A DNA stretch of 64,000 nt from Cryptomeria japonica. Lineage: Eukaryota; Streptophyta; Pinopsida; Cupressales; Cupressaceae. Position numbers and translations under genes: made by a program. The stretch is taken from assembly GCF_030272615.1 (NCBI RefSeq), contig NC_081414.1:238177233-238241232 (forward strand), written 5' to 3'. Of this stretch, positions 10,758 through 22,752 are shown piece by piece (position 1 is the first letter of the stretch; every line of letters starts with the position of its first letter). The notes beneath the pieces are model-generated. The model was not told the DNA's origin, ran no database searches, and saw nothing but the letters and a program-made list of their open reading frames with translations.

Positions 10758-13700
10758 TGAAGTACATATTATGGAACATTAGAGGCCTTGAGTCGCCTGA
10801 CAGGAAGTTTGTTATCAAAAGGTTTCTAGGCTCCCACAAAAACTTAGATTTCCTGATGCTTCAAGAACTTAAAGCCGTTGGTTTCTCTCTTGATAGTGCT
10901 CTTGATGTCATTTGGAAAGATGCAATTAGAATTTACACCGAGCACCCGAGAGGTAAGGGAGGAGTTGGCCTTCTTCTAGCCCCCAAATGGGAGAACTACC
11001 TCAGGAATAAGGGAACTTCCCCATGTAATCGGGTAGCCTAGGTTACATTAGATATTAGAGGATCTTGCTTTGGAATATGCTCCATATATGCACCCAATGA
11101 CTATAAGGAAAGATTGTCCCTCTGGACTTGGCTGACATCCCTCCCAAATATCCCTTGGGTCATGGCCGAAGACTTTAACATGACTAAACACTAGGATGAC
11201 AAGGTTGGGGGCCTTCCCTTTGAATGGAAAACTCTAGAAAAATGTCATTGGGATAGGCTTAAGCATCAACTCTAGCTATTTGACACCCTAGAAGGCACAA
11301 AAGCTGATGCCCATAACCTTTGGTATACTTGGTGCAACTTTCAGCAAGGCACTAACCGGATCTACTCCAGACTTGACAGGTTTTATGTTAATAATAACTT
11401 CTTTTCTTTTTCCCCCAATCACCTTGGGAATGCGGTGGCTGTCCTTCCAGTAACCCTTTCTGAACATTTTCCTATCCTGGCCATTATTAACACTAGGAAC
11501 TCCATCACTAATAACTATCCTCACAGTATGAAATTTTTCCTCAATACCTCCCTGCTACAAGACAAGGAAGTCCTTAATGCCATCAGAATAGTTAGTATCT
11601 TCAACTTGTAGCCTCAGCTTCCTCAATTCCATATTCTCAGATGGAAGAGAAATATTTCCTCCTTGCAGAAGATATTTCAAACCATTGGCCAGAAGAAAGC
11701 CAAGGACTTTAGATCTCGGGAGAAATCCCTTACACGTCAGCTCCACTCTCTGGAACAAGAAATACAAATTCATCCCTCCTCCCCTACCTTAGCTAAGTGG
11801 GTCTCTGAAGCTAGGGACATCCTCAACAAACATCAACAAATCAAAATCAAAGGGGCTTTCATCAGAGCCCGCACTCACTAGCTTAAGTATGGAGATAAAG
11901 GCTCCAAACTTTTCTTTAATCTTCTAAAGCAAAAACAAAACAAAGAGAAAATTGACAGAATAACCATAGAAGATAAGGAGCTCCTGAATATCAATGACAT
12001 CAAAGATGCCTTTGAAATATTTTACAAAACCTTGTTTACCTCCGACGACAATGAAGCCTCGAAAGATGCTCAAAGTAAATGTAGCTCCATTATCCCAACA
12101 TGAATCTCTGAGAATGAAGCCCTCCTCCTTAAAGCTAGGATCTCCAAGCAAGAAATTTCTAATGCCATTAAGGCACTCAAGGATGATAAGGCCCCAGGCC
12201 CTAACGACCTTCCTGCTGAATTCTACAAAGTCAATATTGAGTGGATCACTAATGATCTCTATGATATCTATAATGAAGCACTGGATACTGGCACCCTGGG
12301 GGAGTCCATCAATATAGGGATTGTTAAAATTTTCCCAAAAGAAGGGGATAGAGCCCTCATAAAAAACTGGAGGCCAATTATCCTCCTCAACATCTCCTAC
12401 AAAATCTTAGCCAAAGCCTTAGCCTCTCGCCTTGAGAAGATCCTCCCCAAATTCATTTTCTCTACCTAGACGGGGTTCATTAAAGGTAGGTACATATTGG
12501 AGAACCTTGTGACCAGCTGGGAATCCATGGAATGGGCCAAAACCTTGAACCAGGACTCAGCTATGTTCCTTGTTGACTTTGAAAAAGCCTATGACCGGGT
12601 GGAATGGGGCTTCATCCTCATGATGCTCCAAGCCTTTGGCTTCCCTAGTGAATTCTGTGATTATGTTCAGATCCTCCTCAAGGATGCATCTGCCTTGATC
12701 GAAGTTAATGGGTCTCTCTCCCATCCTATTCCCCTCTCTAGATCAATCAGGCTGGGTTGCCCCTTTTCCCCTGCTCTATTTGTCATAGCATTGGATGCCC
12801 CATACTATCTCCTACGAGACAACACCCTATCCCCTAAGGTGACAACTCTGAGTTAATCAAAATTCAGTTTGCCGATGACACTTCGTTATTCCTGGAGCTC
12901 TCTAGGCATAATATCGGTTCCCTCAATCAAAAACTTGACACCTTTAGTAGAGCTTCAGGTGCCTAGATTTCCAACTCCAAATCCATAGTACTTGGATGGA
13001 AAGATGAGCCTCTAGACTGGCTTCAACAGTTTGGTTATTCTTGGGGAGTACCTAACAAAATAGTTAGGTACTTAGGTATCCCATTCTCTGTCTCCCCATC
13101 TTTAAGAGACATGTGGAGCTGGGTCAAAGGGAAAATAGATAGGAAGTTAAATAAATGGGACAATAGGGTCCTATCCCTAGCTGACAGGAATCAAGTTTGC
13201 CAGAAAATCCTCTCCTCCTATAGTATTTACTATTCCTCTGTCTAGATGTTCAACAATTATCAAGTTTTTGAAATCCAAAAGGCTATTAGACTTTTCCTTT
13301 GGTCGGATGGCAAGGGCAAGAGGAATGGTCATGTAGTCAAATGGGCCTAGCGCCACCTAGACAAAAAACTTGGTGGGTTGGGCCTTAAGGATCTTAGACT
13401 ATAGGGAATAGCCCTTGCGGCCAAATGGATATTCCACTCACTCGAAGGTCATGAACCTTGGAAGATTCTCATCAGGAACAATATACAAAATAGTGCCCCC
13501 AAGACTGCCAAAACCTAGAAAACCCTCCTGCTCAGTGATCTGATTGCAGACAATTTCTCTGTGCCTGTCCAAGGTACTTGGGTGTTTAAATCTATCTGGA
13601 AAGCCTAGGAGCATGTGCGTAGGATTATTGTCAACTCTAACATTGACTATGATGCTACCCTCCATGGTGAAAGGTCAATATGGTGGAACCTTTATCACAA

Positions 13701-14471
13701 CTCAAAACCCCTTGCCTTAACCCAAGGATGCTCTGCTAAGTAGTGGCATAATAAAGGTGTCAAATACCTTATATATTAGAACATGACAATCTTATCATCT
13801 GGGAAACTCTTAGCAATAAATATGATCTCCCTACCTTGCATAAGAGGACCTACAACATGATTAGGCAGGCATGTACCCCTCTTCATTTTCCTAGAAACAT
13901 GCATGTAGATGCTCATAGGTACCTTACCTCCCTTTGGAAAGATGGCTCCAAACTCCCCAAGATCAAGGCCAAGTTTATTTATACCCTGCTTAACAATGAC
14001 ACCTCGGTGATCGATCATATTAACACTCCATGGTATGTTGATCATAATCTCCACGCATGGTGAAAAAACTTTGAGAAATTGTGGAGATCCCCCATCCCCC
14101 CTAAAATCAAATGCTTTAGATGGAAACTTATATTAAACAGATTACCTATTAGGAATAAAACTGCTGCATACAACCTGTGCTTTGTTTGCAAAAAGTCTGA
14201 GACTGCATGCCACATTTTCCTTGACTGCTCTTTTGCTCAAGAAATATGGTTGCTATTTGGAATCTCTGTCATAGAACATGTCTTTACTCTTGATATAATC
14301 ACTGGTTTTATTCATGGGCTCAAGAAGGATGCTAACCCAGTCTCGCAAATTTTATCTCCCTTCATACTTTCATTTATTTGGAAGCTAAGGAATGAGGAGA
14401 AGTTTCAAGGAAATGAAAGGCTACTTACTGGTTTTTCTAAAAACCTCACACATTACAAAATTACTGTGTAG
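10757..14471 (+). pseudogene. LINE ORF2 (endonuclease, reverse transcriptase, zf-RVT)
   Basis: ORF2 starts at ATG 10757 with MKYILWNIRGLES, the classic start of the plant L1 endonuclease. Endonuclease motifs follow: MLQELK, YAPND, EDFNM, SRLDRFYV and SEHFPIL. The reverse transcriptase begins about 12150 (ALKDDKAPGPNDLPAEFYK) and continues with NWRPI-LLN, TGFIKGR, DFEKAYDRVEW and the catalytic FADD near 12870. The zf-RVT domain (CFVCKKSETACHIFLDC) lies near 14190-14240. I count about 16 in-frame stops: 11039, 11192, 11273, 11609, 11879, 12101 (TGA), 12467, 12964, 13243, 13348, 13402, 13516, 13606, 13741, 13777 and 14061 (TGA). There are frameshifts near 12838 and 13785. It is a dead copy. Confidence 0.93.
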
Positions 14472-14866
14472 GTTTGCTTTCTAATGAACTTAGAGAGGAA
14501 CAAGCCGTTGTGATTCCTCAAAGCCGACAGCGCAGCTATGTTTGTCTACAAGATGCAAGATGACTATGAATGGGCCAGACTCACTAAGAACTAAGTCTCC
14601 TTTGATAAGGCTATGAAGAAACTCATCAAAGAGCTACAGGACAACAGGCCCCCACCCTTTAGTAAGGTAGAAATGTGCTCCCAGATCGTGGAAGGAAGAA
14701 AGGTGGCATGTATGGAAGGACCACTAGGAAGAAACTATATAGCGAATAACTGTATATGATGTTTCTCTAAGTATGTTTTCACAGTTTGGTGGTTGAGGCA
14801 CTATCTCCGGCCTGTTTTTTTTGTATAAACTCTCCATTTTGTGGACTTTTGATTTCTAATACAAAA
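14472..14866 (+). other. 3' region and tail of the LINE
   Basis: A short decayed continuation is readable (for example KMQDDYEWARLTKN and KLIKELQDNRPPPF), then non-coding sequence ending AATACAAAAAA at the 3' TSD. No RNase H motif is visible. Confidence 0.6.
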
Positions 14867-14879
14867 AATAATGCTAGAG

Positions 14880-15399
14880 AATATATTTTTTATTATTCAA
14901 TTAATATTAGTCCTTCACTCACTTGTCATGGTAGCTACCTTGCAATAGTATAAACTACCAAGATTTTCACAATTAATTAGTATCAAAATGCTTTCGTCTA
15001 GTTTCAATAATAAAGATAATAGTTTAGATTTATAGGACCATAATTAATTTTAATTAGTCATTCTTGATTAATCATAATCAAAACCTCTTCACAATATTAT
15101 TACTATATTTTAATTATTATATTTTTAATTTAATATAATTATAATATAATATTATTATATAAATTTTTATATATAATATACTATATGATTGATTATATTA
15201 TTTTATTATCCAATTTTTATATTATTAAATTATATAAGGATAACTAAATAATATTATTAATTCATATTTTTTATATTATATATATGTTTGTTTACTTATA
15301 TAAAGGTTTAGAAAATATAAATTCTAAGTAATTACAAAACAAAATTTAAACATTTCAAATATTATTTTAACGTATCTAAAAATATGCCAAAAAAATTCA
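14880..15399. other. Very AT-rich spacer
   Basis: Dense runs of TATTAT/ATAATAT with no open frame. The motif 'tattattcaa' near 14895 recurs at 8800 and several times at 15655-15725, showing that the LINE target was itself repetitive. Confidence 0.5.
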
Positions 15400-15620
15400 T
15401 TTCTTTAACCCTAAATCCAAATCAAAAGTTTTGCCTAGAAGCCTAATTGATCCTTAATCTTAACTCCAATTTATCTTTATATCTAACCTTTACCCTAACT
15501 ATGTTTGAACGATAATCATAATTTAACCCTAACTCAAAAATTTCTTTAATAACTTTAATTAAACACTGATTGAATAATAGTCCTAACCCTAATTTAACCC
15601 TACTCCTAATTAAACTAAAC
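15400..15620. repeat. Degenerate telomere-like repeat patch, copy 2
   Basis: Paralogue of 8450-8700, with CCCTAA-type units in the same order and the same spacers. It is shorter and more eroded than copy 1. Confidence 0.65.
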
Positions 15621-15889
15621 AATAGTATTTGTAAATATTATTAGAGAATACATTTTTTATTATTCAATAAATATATTTTTTATTATTCAATAATGGAATA
15701 TCAAATATATTTTTTATTATTCAATTAATATTAGTCCTTCACTCATGATTTTCACTTAATTTAAAGAAAACTTATTTGTCATGGTAGTTACCTTGTAACA
15801 TATATCAAATAAAAAAAGTTTAGATTTATAGGCCTAAATAGTATTAGCCTAATGACAAGTACTAATAACTATTATAAGTTGTAGGAAAT

Positions 15890-16090
15890 GGATTGAGGTA
15901 TTAACATCAATATCAAATTTGATATATCAATGAACAATTAATATTGATATCATAATTTGTTTATGAATTCATTTTTAAAGGAATTCAATTGAACTGATAT
16001 CGTAATATTTATGACATCTTGATATAAAAATTGATTTAATGTATTGAATGCAATATTGATGTCAATTGATATCAATATCATTCAAATGTT
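15890..16090. repeat. 'tatcaatattg' repeat family member
   Basis: A block rich in TATCAATAT/ATTGATAT words. Relatives occur at 19240-19377, 21945-22080 and 53395-53570. The 53.4-kb member reads in inverted orientation relative to this one and is followed by the same 'ccatttgctacaact' words. No coding potential is seen. Confidence 0.55.
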
Positions 16091-16128
16091 GATATTTGTG
16101 TGCGTAGATACATACATACATATTAATG

Positions 16129-16637
16129 TGTTAGAAATTAGCATCTTAGGATAGTAATCATTGTAAACAAGGTTATAAAGTAAATGAAATGAGAAATATG
16201 CATGCATAAATGTACACATTACACAAGATATACATGGGGTAAAAAACCCCATAAAGCATCATTTAATTAAAACACTTACAAATATAGTCTATCATAAAAT
16301 AGACATTAACCTGGGGACACTCCTCCAATACTTCCACATGGCCAACAATACCTCTTGTGCATAGTGATACAACTCACCATAAAAGCTCCAAATTCATACA
16401 ACTCTCAAATGAGAGAGAACCTCCTTAAATATAGGAGGAAGGGTGGCTTCACTAGTCACACCTTTTCAATAACCCTCACTCATAAATAATTAATAATCTA
16501 ATAATTATTAGAATATAATGTTCTCAAATGGGATATGCTTATAAATCATATAATATATAAGGTTTTATAACCTTATATTAGAATATTATATATAAATGTT
16601 ATAAGGATGTGATCCCTAATAAAATTATGTTCTAACA
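16129..16637 (-). mobile_element. Copia-type LTR, minus orientation
   Basis: A 509-bp segment has perfect 8-bp terminal inverted repeats, TGTTAGAA...TTCTAACA. Just outside its right end the minus strand reads TTAAGCAGGAG, which resembles the polypurine tract that precedes a Copia 3' LTR. The element body would therefore lie to the right. No pol domains are recognisable there, so the body is heavily decayed or deleted. Part of the LTR sequence ('ataaggatgtgat') recurs at the end of the duplicated units (about 19225 and 21935). Confidence 0.6.
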
Positions 16638-17667
16638 CTCCTGCTTAATGTTAATAGGGGATCACATGTCAATTTTCATAAAAGAAAAAATAAAGTGCCC
16701 CAATAATGTAGGTCTTCTTTGACAATGATAAACAAGGACACAAATATATGCCAACATGAAGATCATGCATTCCAGACTATATGAAAGTCATCTTGTCATA
16801 ATTTATAATCCCAGTGTTTTAAAAATGATGCTATGGGGTCTTAAAAAATTATATTGGAGCCGCGGTCTCCTCAAATTAGCCTCTCCCTAGGTTCATTACA
16901 TAGTGCACATAGGACTTAATACAATGATTTTACAAGTGGAAGATTTACAAGGAGAAAAATTTACAAATGTCATATGACTTAATACAATGAGAAGCATTTA
17001 CAAATGCCCGTAGGACTTAATACATTGCTTTTACAAGTGAAAGATTTACAAGGAGAAGAATTTACAAATGCCCGTAGGACTTAAGCACAAATGTGCCTAT
17101 AGGACTTACTAATACATACCTATAATAATTAAAACAAAAAAGGACTTACATATGCCTATTTGCAGGCTTAAAGGACTTAGTAATGCCTATATAGGTCTTG
17201 TTTCATACCTATTAGGACACATGCCTACCCATAGGATTTACAACTAGGATTTAGCCACTAGGTGGTGTTATTGCATGCACATTCCCCCTCAATGGCATCA
17301 CCTAAGGCCAAGCATTATTTGAATTTGGAGAATACAATGCCTAAAGGTCTTATGCCTATTATGTCTCACATCTAGGATTTATCCACTAGGTGGTATCATG
17401 TACACCCCCCCTTAATGGAATCACCTAAAAGCCAATCACTGCATAGAGGATTTCAAAGTGATGGCTAAAATTATAATATATAGCATGTTCCCATGATATT
17501 CAAGGTGTCTTATTATGGAATTATTTCATTGAGTGAGGTGCCCATGATCTTCAAAGTGTCTTTATTATGAAATAATTTCACTTGAGTAATGTGCCCATAA
17601 TCTTCAAAGTTCAATTTGAACTTCAAAAATGATATTATTTGGAAAGAGTAAAATAACTTCAAGTAAT
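16638..17667. repeat. Non-coding stretch with short tandem duplications
   Basis: Within 16895-17100 a unit containing 'taggacttaatacaatg', 'tttacaagtg' and 'gatttacaaggagaa' occurs about twice plus remnants. Within 17225-17420 a unit with 'ccactaggtggt' and an ATGG/AATGGAATCACC stretch occurs twice. Within 17480-17620 'cccatgatcttcaa'-type units occur three times. No gene is seen. The position next to the Copia LTR suggests degenerate element body. Confidence 0.55.
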
Positions 17668-19377
17668 ATGGTACTTTTACATGTATCCAAATGGAACTCT
17701 TCCATAAATCTTTGAGGTCATAATGATTCTTCAGGAGCTACACTCATATTTTGCCCATTTGATTCAAAGACGGATACAAGATAGTCTCCTTATTAAAGTA
17801 TTGCATCATCCATGGAATAACACTTGGACCATATATTTTGAAGGCATAACCTTGCCATAAAAGAAACAATATAGTTAGTAACATAGTAATCAATTAAACT
17901 TGATTTTTTGTGCAAATAATGAACATAATATTATGCATTTGTCATTTGCCAAAGATCATATAATATTCCTCGTAAATGTAAAATATAGTCCAATAATTTG
18001 TAGCAAGGAGATCAAAATATAATTTTATGAGAATAAACATGAATAATTAGTTTTTTGTTTAAAATACAAAATAGTCATGCTACTACATATAGTAATGATC
18101 CAAAAACAAATTAGGCAACGGGTGGGCTATCCTTTCTAGGTTTTCTCCCCAGACAGTTTATAAGCGCGATAGCAACCCATTATAATGAACAATATAGCTT
18201 ATACATTTCATAAAAAATTAATATAAGATGTCTTTAATAAGGAAACTGTGATGTATCAACACTTATAATGGATGGTCTAGGAAAGTATAAATCTACATAA
18301 TCTCTTATAATATTATGAAAAAACAACCCCTTAAGAATATTAGATTCATATATACATAATCTTACACTAATCATCTACAATGTGCACTTCCTATAAAGTA
18401 CTTGACAACATGAAATAATGAAACATCTCATAGAGTAAACGTGGTTACTCATGATACAATCACATTAAATCATAAGTAATTGGTCATCATTTGGATCCTC
18501 ATTGTGAGGATATTGAATATATAAGCTATATGAAATGATACAGTATATAGAATATGTTGGGATAAATGTAGAAATGAAAGTTATGAATGCTTTCCACACT
18601 TGTCAGTTACAAACAACAATTTGACAAGAGATAGGAGTACCAAAAACATTATTCTCTTTCTAGAAGGAGGCATGATTATATCAATATCATATTTATTTGG
18701 GACAAAAGAAGTTAGATCTCCAATATCTCATATCTTTGGTAAAGGAAGTATAGTGGGCCTAAGAAAAAAATATCTAAATTTTATATGCCTTATAACTTAG
18801 CTTGGTCTAAAAAAAATATGTATAATTTTAAGGTTTTGATTTTGATCATACATATGAGCTTTGTAAACCAAATAATGATTATTTATTTGGAACCATCACA
18901 AATTGATGAGACTTTCAAATGTTTAAAATACATCTAGAATACTTTATAAAAATACATTGTCACTACTCTTTTTTAATAGCAATCTAAAAGATAAATATTA
19001 AATCTAGTGGACTAAATTATAAGAACCAAGATGAAAGCTATTGTAAATAATAAGCATAGTTTGAAATTCACAATTTGAATTTCCCTTCTTTAGCATTACT
19101 AAGAAGAGACAACATTCTCTTAAAAAATATGAACTCATTTTAAATGTAGAAGTAGTGGAAGAGCATATTGGAAAATCATAGGTACCACCGTCACATGAAA
19201 AAAGAGGAGTCACTAAATGTTATATAAATGCTATAAGGATGTGATTCCTAGTATCAATATTGCATTCAAATTTGACATAGATTAAATAAGCTTTTATGTC
19301 AAAATAATAAATAATTTGACATGGTTTCAATTAAATTGCTTTAAAGAATAATTCATAAATAAATAATAATATCAATA
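17668..19377. repeat. Tandem duplication, unit 1
   Basis: About 1.71 kb starting near 'tggtacttttacatg' is repeated directly after it (19378-22074), ending in both with 'aataataatatcaatat'. Short frames present in both units (18600-18800 and 21169-21384) are similar but have no recognisable domain. Unit 1 lacks a solo LTR, about 64 bp (20878-20940) and about 135 bp (21625-21770) present in unit 2. Confidence 0.85.
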
Positions 19378-19595
19378 TGGTACTTTTACATGTATCCAAA
19401 TGGAACTCTTCCATAAATCTTCAAGGTCATATTGATTCTTCAGGAGCTACACTCATATTTTGCCCATTTGATTCAAAGACGGATAGAAGATAGTCTTCTT
19501 ATTAAAGTATTGCATCATCCATGTAATAACACTTGCACCATATATTTTGAAGGCATAACCTCACCATAAAAGAAACAATATAGTTAGTAACATAG

Positions 19596-20375
19596 TGTAG
19601 ACACCCAAAATTGTCCAGTCTAATTAAATAAATATTTTATTTATTTAATTATCTAAGCTTAATTCTTCTATTAATTAAATAAATCTTTATTTATTTAATT
19701 AATTCATTTATCATCTTCTAGCCTTATTTCTCATTTAAATAAATACATTTATTTATTTAAATTATCCTCTTCCTAAATTAAATAAATATATTATTTATTT
19801 AATTGATCCCACTTCTTCTATTAATTATATAAATCTTTATTTATTTAATTAATTCATTAACCTTTTCTACCCATGACACATGTCATTCATCTCTTAATTC
19901 ATACACTACCTACCCCTTTCATTATTTTATTATTTCTTTTACCTACCCTCTAATCATAGCCAACCTCCTTTTACACCTCTCAATCTTATCCCTCCATTTC
20001 ATATAGTGTCTTCTATATAAGAGGATACTTCCTTCATTATCAATCCTAATCAATCATTCTAATTACTTGATCAATTGACTACTTGGCATATGTGATCCTA
20101 CTTGCAACCACATTTTGTTCTTTGTTGAGCTCTTGTGCACATAAAATCTGAGAGCAAATACATCAAACAAGATCAATGGAGATAGGAAGAATGGAGATCC
20201 AAACCCTATTGGACATGTGATGGTATAATATTTGTGATTTCATTTGATTTGCATTGTCTTAGGTAATCTTCATATGTTATGGTGGATCTTTGTTGTTGTT
20301 AAGCTAAGGTTTTATGGTTAGATTCATTTAGCCTTTCAATATCATTATTATTGTTATCCATTTTCACCATATACA
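19596..20375 (+). mobile_element. Solo LTR with CATAG target duplication
   Basis: The 780-bp insertion begins TGTAGACACCC and ends CCATATACA, and is flanked by CATAG at 19591-19595 and 20376-20380. Unit 1 of the tandem duplication shows the uninterrupted site near 17880. A TATA box lies at 20013-20024. The start resembles the LTR-like ends at 27298 and 51397 (minus strand) and, less closely, the gypsy LTR at 40543. It is probably from a Ty3/gypsy-related family, but that is an inference. Confidence 0.93.
20013..20024 (+). promoter_or_regulatory. TATA-like box of solo LTR
   Basis: CTATATAAGAGG lies 417 bp into the LTR, following a C/T-rich stretch. The strand agrees with the LTR orientation. 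Confidence 0.5.
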
Positions 20376-22287
20376 CATAGTAATCAATTAAACTTGATTT
20401 TTGGTGCAAATAATGAATATAATATTATGCATTTGTCATTTGTCAAAGATCATATAATATTCCTCATTAATGTAAAATATAGTCCAATAATTTGTAGCAA
20501 GGAGATCAAAATATAATTTTATGAGAATAAACATGAATAAATAGTTTTTTGTTTAAAATACAAAATAGTCATGCTACTACATATAGTAATGATCCAAAAA
20601 CAAATTAGGCAACGGGTGAGCTATCCTTTCTCCCCAGACAGTTTATAAGGGTGATAGCCACCCATTATAATGAACAATATAGCTTATACATTTCATAAAA
20701 AAATATTATAAGACATCTTTAATAAGGAAATTGTGATGTATCAACACTTATAATGGATGGTCTAGGAAAGTACAAATCTACATAATCTCTTATAACATTA
20801 TGAAAAAACAACCCCCTTAAGAATATTAGATTCATATATACATAATCGTACACTAATCATCTACAATGTGCACTTCATACATTGATCACTTCTAATGATA
20901 AGATTATTTATATCTGAAGTGTGTAAGTTGGTGGATTCCTATAAAGTACTTGACATCATGAAATAATGAAACATCTCATAGAGTACATGTGGTTACTCAT
21001 GATACAATCACATTAAATCATAAGTAATTGGTCATCATTTGGATCCTCATTGTGAGGATATTGAACATATAAGCTATATGAAATGATACATTATATAGCA
21101 TATGTTGGGATAAATGTAGAAATGAAAGTTATGAATGCTTTCCACACTTGTAAGTTACAAACAACAATTTGACAAGAGATATGAGTACCAAAAACATTAT
21201 TCTCTTTCTAGGAGGCATGATTATATCAATATCATATTTATTTGGGACAAAAGAAGTTAGAGCTCCAATATCTCATATCTTTGGTAAAGGAAGTATAGTG
21301 GGCCTAAGAAAAAAAATATCTAAATTTTATATGCCTTATAACTTAGCTTGGTCTAAAAAAATATGTATAATTTTAAGGTTTTGATTTTGATCATACATAT
21401 GAGCTTTGTAAACCAAATAATGATTATTTATTTGGAACCATCACAAATTGATGAGACTTTCAAGTGTTTAAAATACATCTAGAATACTTTATAAAAATAC
21501 ATTGTCACTACTTTTTTTTAATAGTAATCTAAAAGATAAATATTAAATCTAGTGGACTAAATTATAAGAACCAAGATGAAAGCTATTGTAAATAATAAGC
21601 ATAGTTTGAAATTCACAATTTGAATTGTCTATTTTATAATTTTATAAATCAACCCATTTGAATTCACAATCATTTTTTTTCAATCTTCCTAATTGATTGA
21701 TTTCCTACCAAGGATTAAACAATAAAGATGAACTTCTAGGAAAATATATGTAAGGATGGGTTTACATGCCCTTCTTTAGCATTACTATGAGGAGACAAAA
21801 TTCTCTTAAAAAGCAAATGAACTCATTTTAAATGTAGAAGTAGTGGAAGAGCACATTGGAAAATCATAGCTACCACCCTCACATGAAAAAAGAGGAGTCA
21901 CTAAATGTTATATAAATGTATATAAATGTTATAAGGATGTGATTCCTAGTATCAATATTGCATTCAAATTTGACATAGATTAAATAAGTTTTTATGTCAA
22001 AATCATAAATAACTTGACATGGGTTCAATTAAATTGCTTTAAAAAATAATTCATAAATAAATAATAATATCAATATTAGTTACAGTTAAAATTAACATCA
22101 GAATTTGATAATGATATGTCAAAATGGATATAAAAAATGAATAGGTTTTTAAAAAAATATTATATTTAATAATTTGAAAATAAAAGTATATATACTTATA
22201 CAAAACTGTTACAAATATAAAAAATAAAACAAACTCTTCAATTTTAAATTACAATTAATTAAATATCAAAAAATATAAATATTCTCA

Positions 22288-22357
22288 AAGGGTTATAGTT
22301 CAATCGGTTCAAGACAATTGGTAACGATAATGAACTGTCTAATTTCAATTCTCTCTT
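22288..22357 (+). repeat. tRNA-like head of a SINE-like repeat, block A
   Basis: 'ggttatagttcaatcggttc' resembles the 5' half and A box of a tRNA (TAGTTCAATNGG), and 'aatttcaattctc' about 50 nt on resembles a decayed B box. The equivalent in block B is at 53921-53985. It is too eroded to be a tRNA gene. Confidence 0.45.
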
Positions 22358-22752
22358 ATCTTTTAATGATCCAAATTTGATGCTTTTTAGTAGCTCTGTT
22401 TGACTCTTATAGATCTAAAAATGTTTGATTTTTGAAAAAATCTAAATCTATACAATTCGTAATTCTAAAAAATACTATTCATTCAGAATTCAAAATGATC
22501 ATTCAATTGATAGATTTACCAACATAAAACTATATTCTATTAAATAATAAAATATTTTTCTTAGACTTCAAGTGTGCCCAGATTTACAATGTTTGGAAGC
22601 AAATACTCCTTCGCAGAAATAGTAGCAAATAATCTAGTAATACATAGAAGCACTTCAATTGTCAGCTGATATCAAAAATTGATAATTCTGGCTTCTCCCT
22701 TGCTTTCAAGCCATATCAAAGAAAGGTCTTAATTAGATTACTCAGATGCCAT

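Larger units (their letters stand above)
8836..14866 (+). mobile_element. Full-length L1-like LINE with 13-bp TSD
   Basis: A 6.03-kb element is bounded by the direct repeat AATAATGCTAGAG at 8823-8835 and 14867-14879. It ends in a short A-rich tail (AATACAAAAAA overlapping the TSD). Inside, in order, are ORF1 (DUF4283-type domain, decayed zinc knuckle), ORF2 (endonuclease, reverse transcriptase, zinc-binding domain) and a 3' region. There is no RNase H domain and no ORF3, unlike the other LINE remnants here. Many in-frame stops show that it is no longer autonomous. The TSD is exact, so the insertion is younger than the surrounding repeats. Confidence 0.92.
19378..22074. repeat. Tandem duplication, unit 2
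   Basis: Direct repeat of 17668-19377, enlarged by a 780-bp solo LTR (19596-20375) and two smaller segments. The alignment with unit 1 gives the pre-insertion state of the LTR target ('acatagtaatcaa' at about 17880). Confidence 0.85.

Noticed and set aside
16129-16637. Complete Copia element extending right from this LTR
   Set aside because: No second LTR in the correct place and no pol motif on the minus strand could be found between 16.6 and 22 kb.
16895-17420. Possible CRISPR-like array of short repeats
   Set aside because: The repeats are irregular in size and spacing, contain no constant-length spacers, and the context is plant nuclear transposon DNA.
18600-18800. Short frame conserved in both tandem units
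   Set aside because: The two units are recent copies, so similarity does not show selection, and the frame is shifted near its end.
22288-22357. tRNA gene
   Set aside because: The A-box-like part is fair, but the acceptor and T arms do not pair and the B box is eroded; a paralogue lies in a dispersed repeat.
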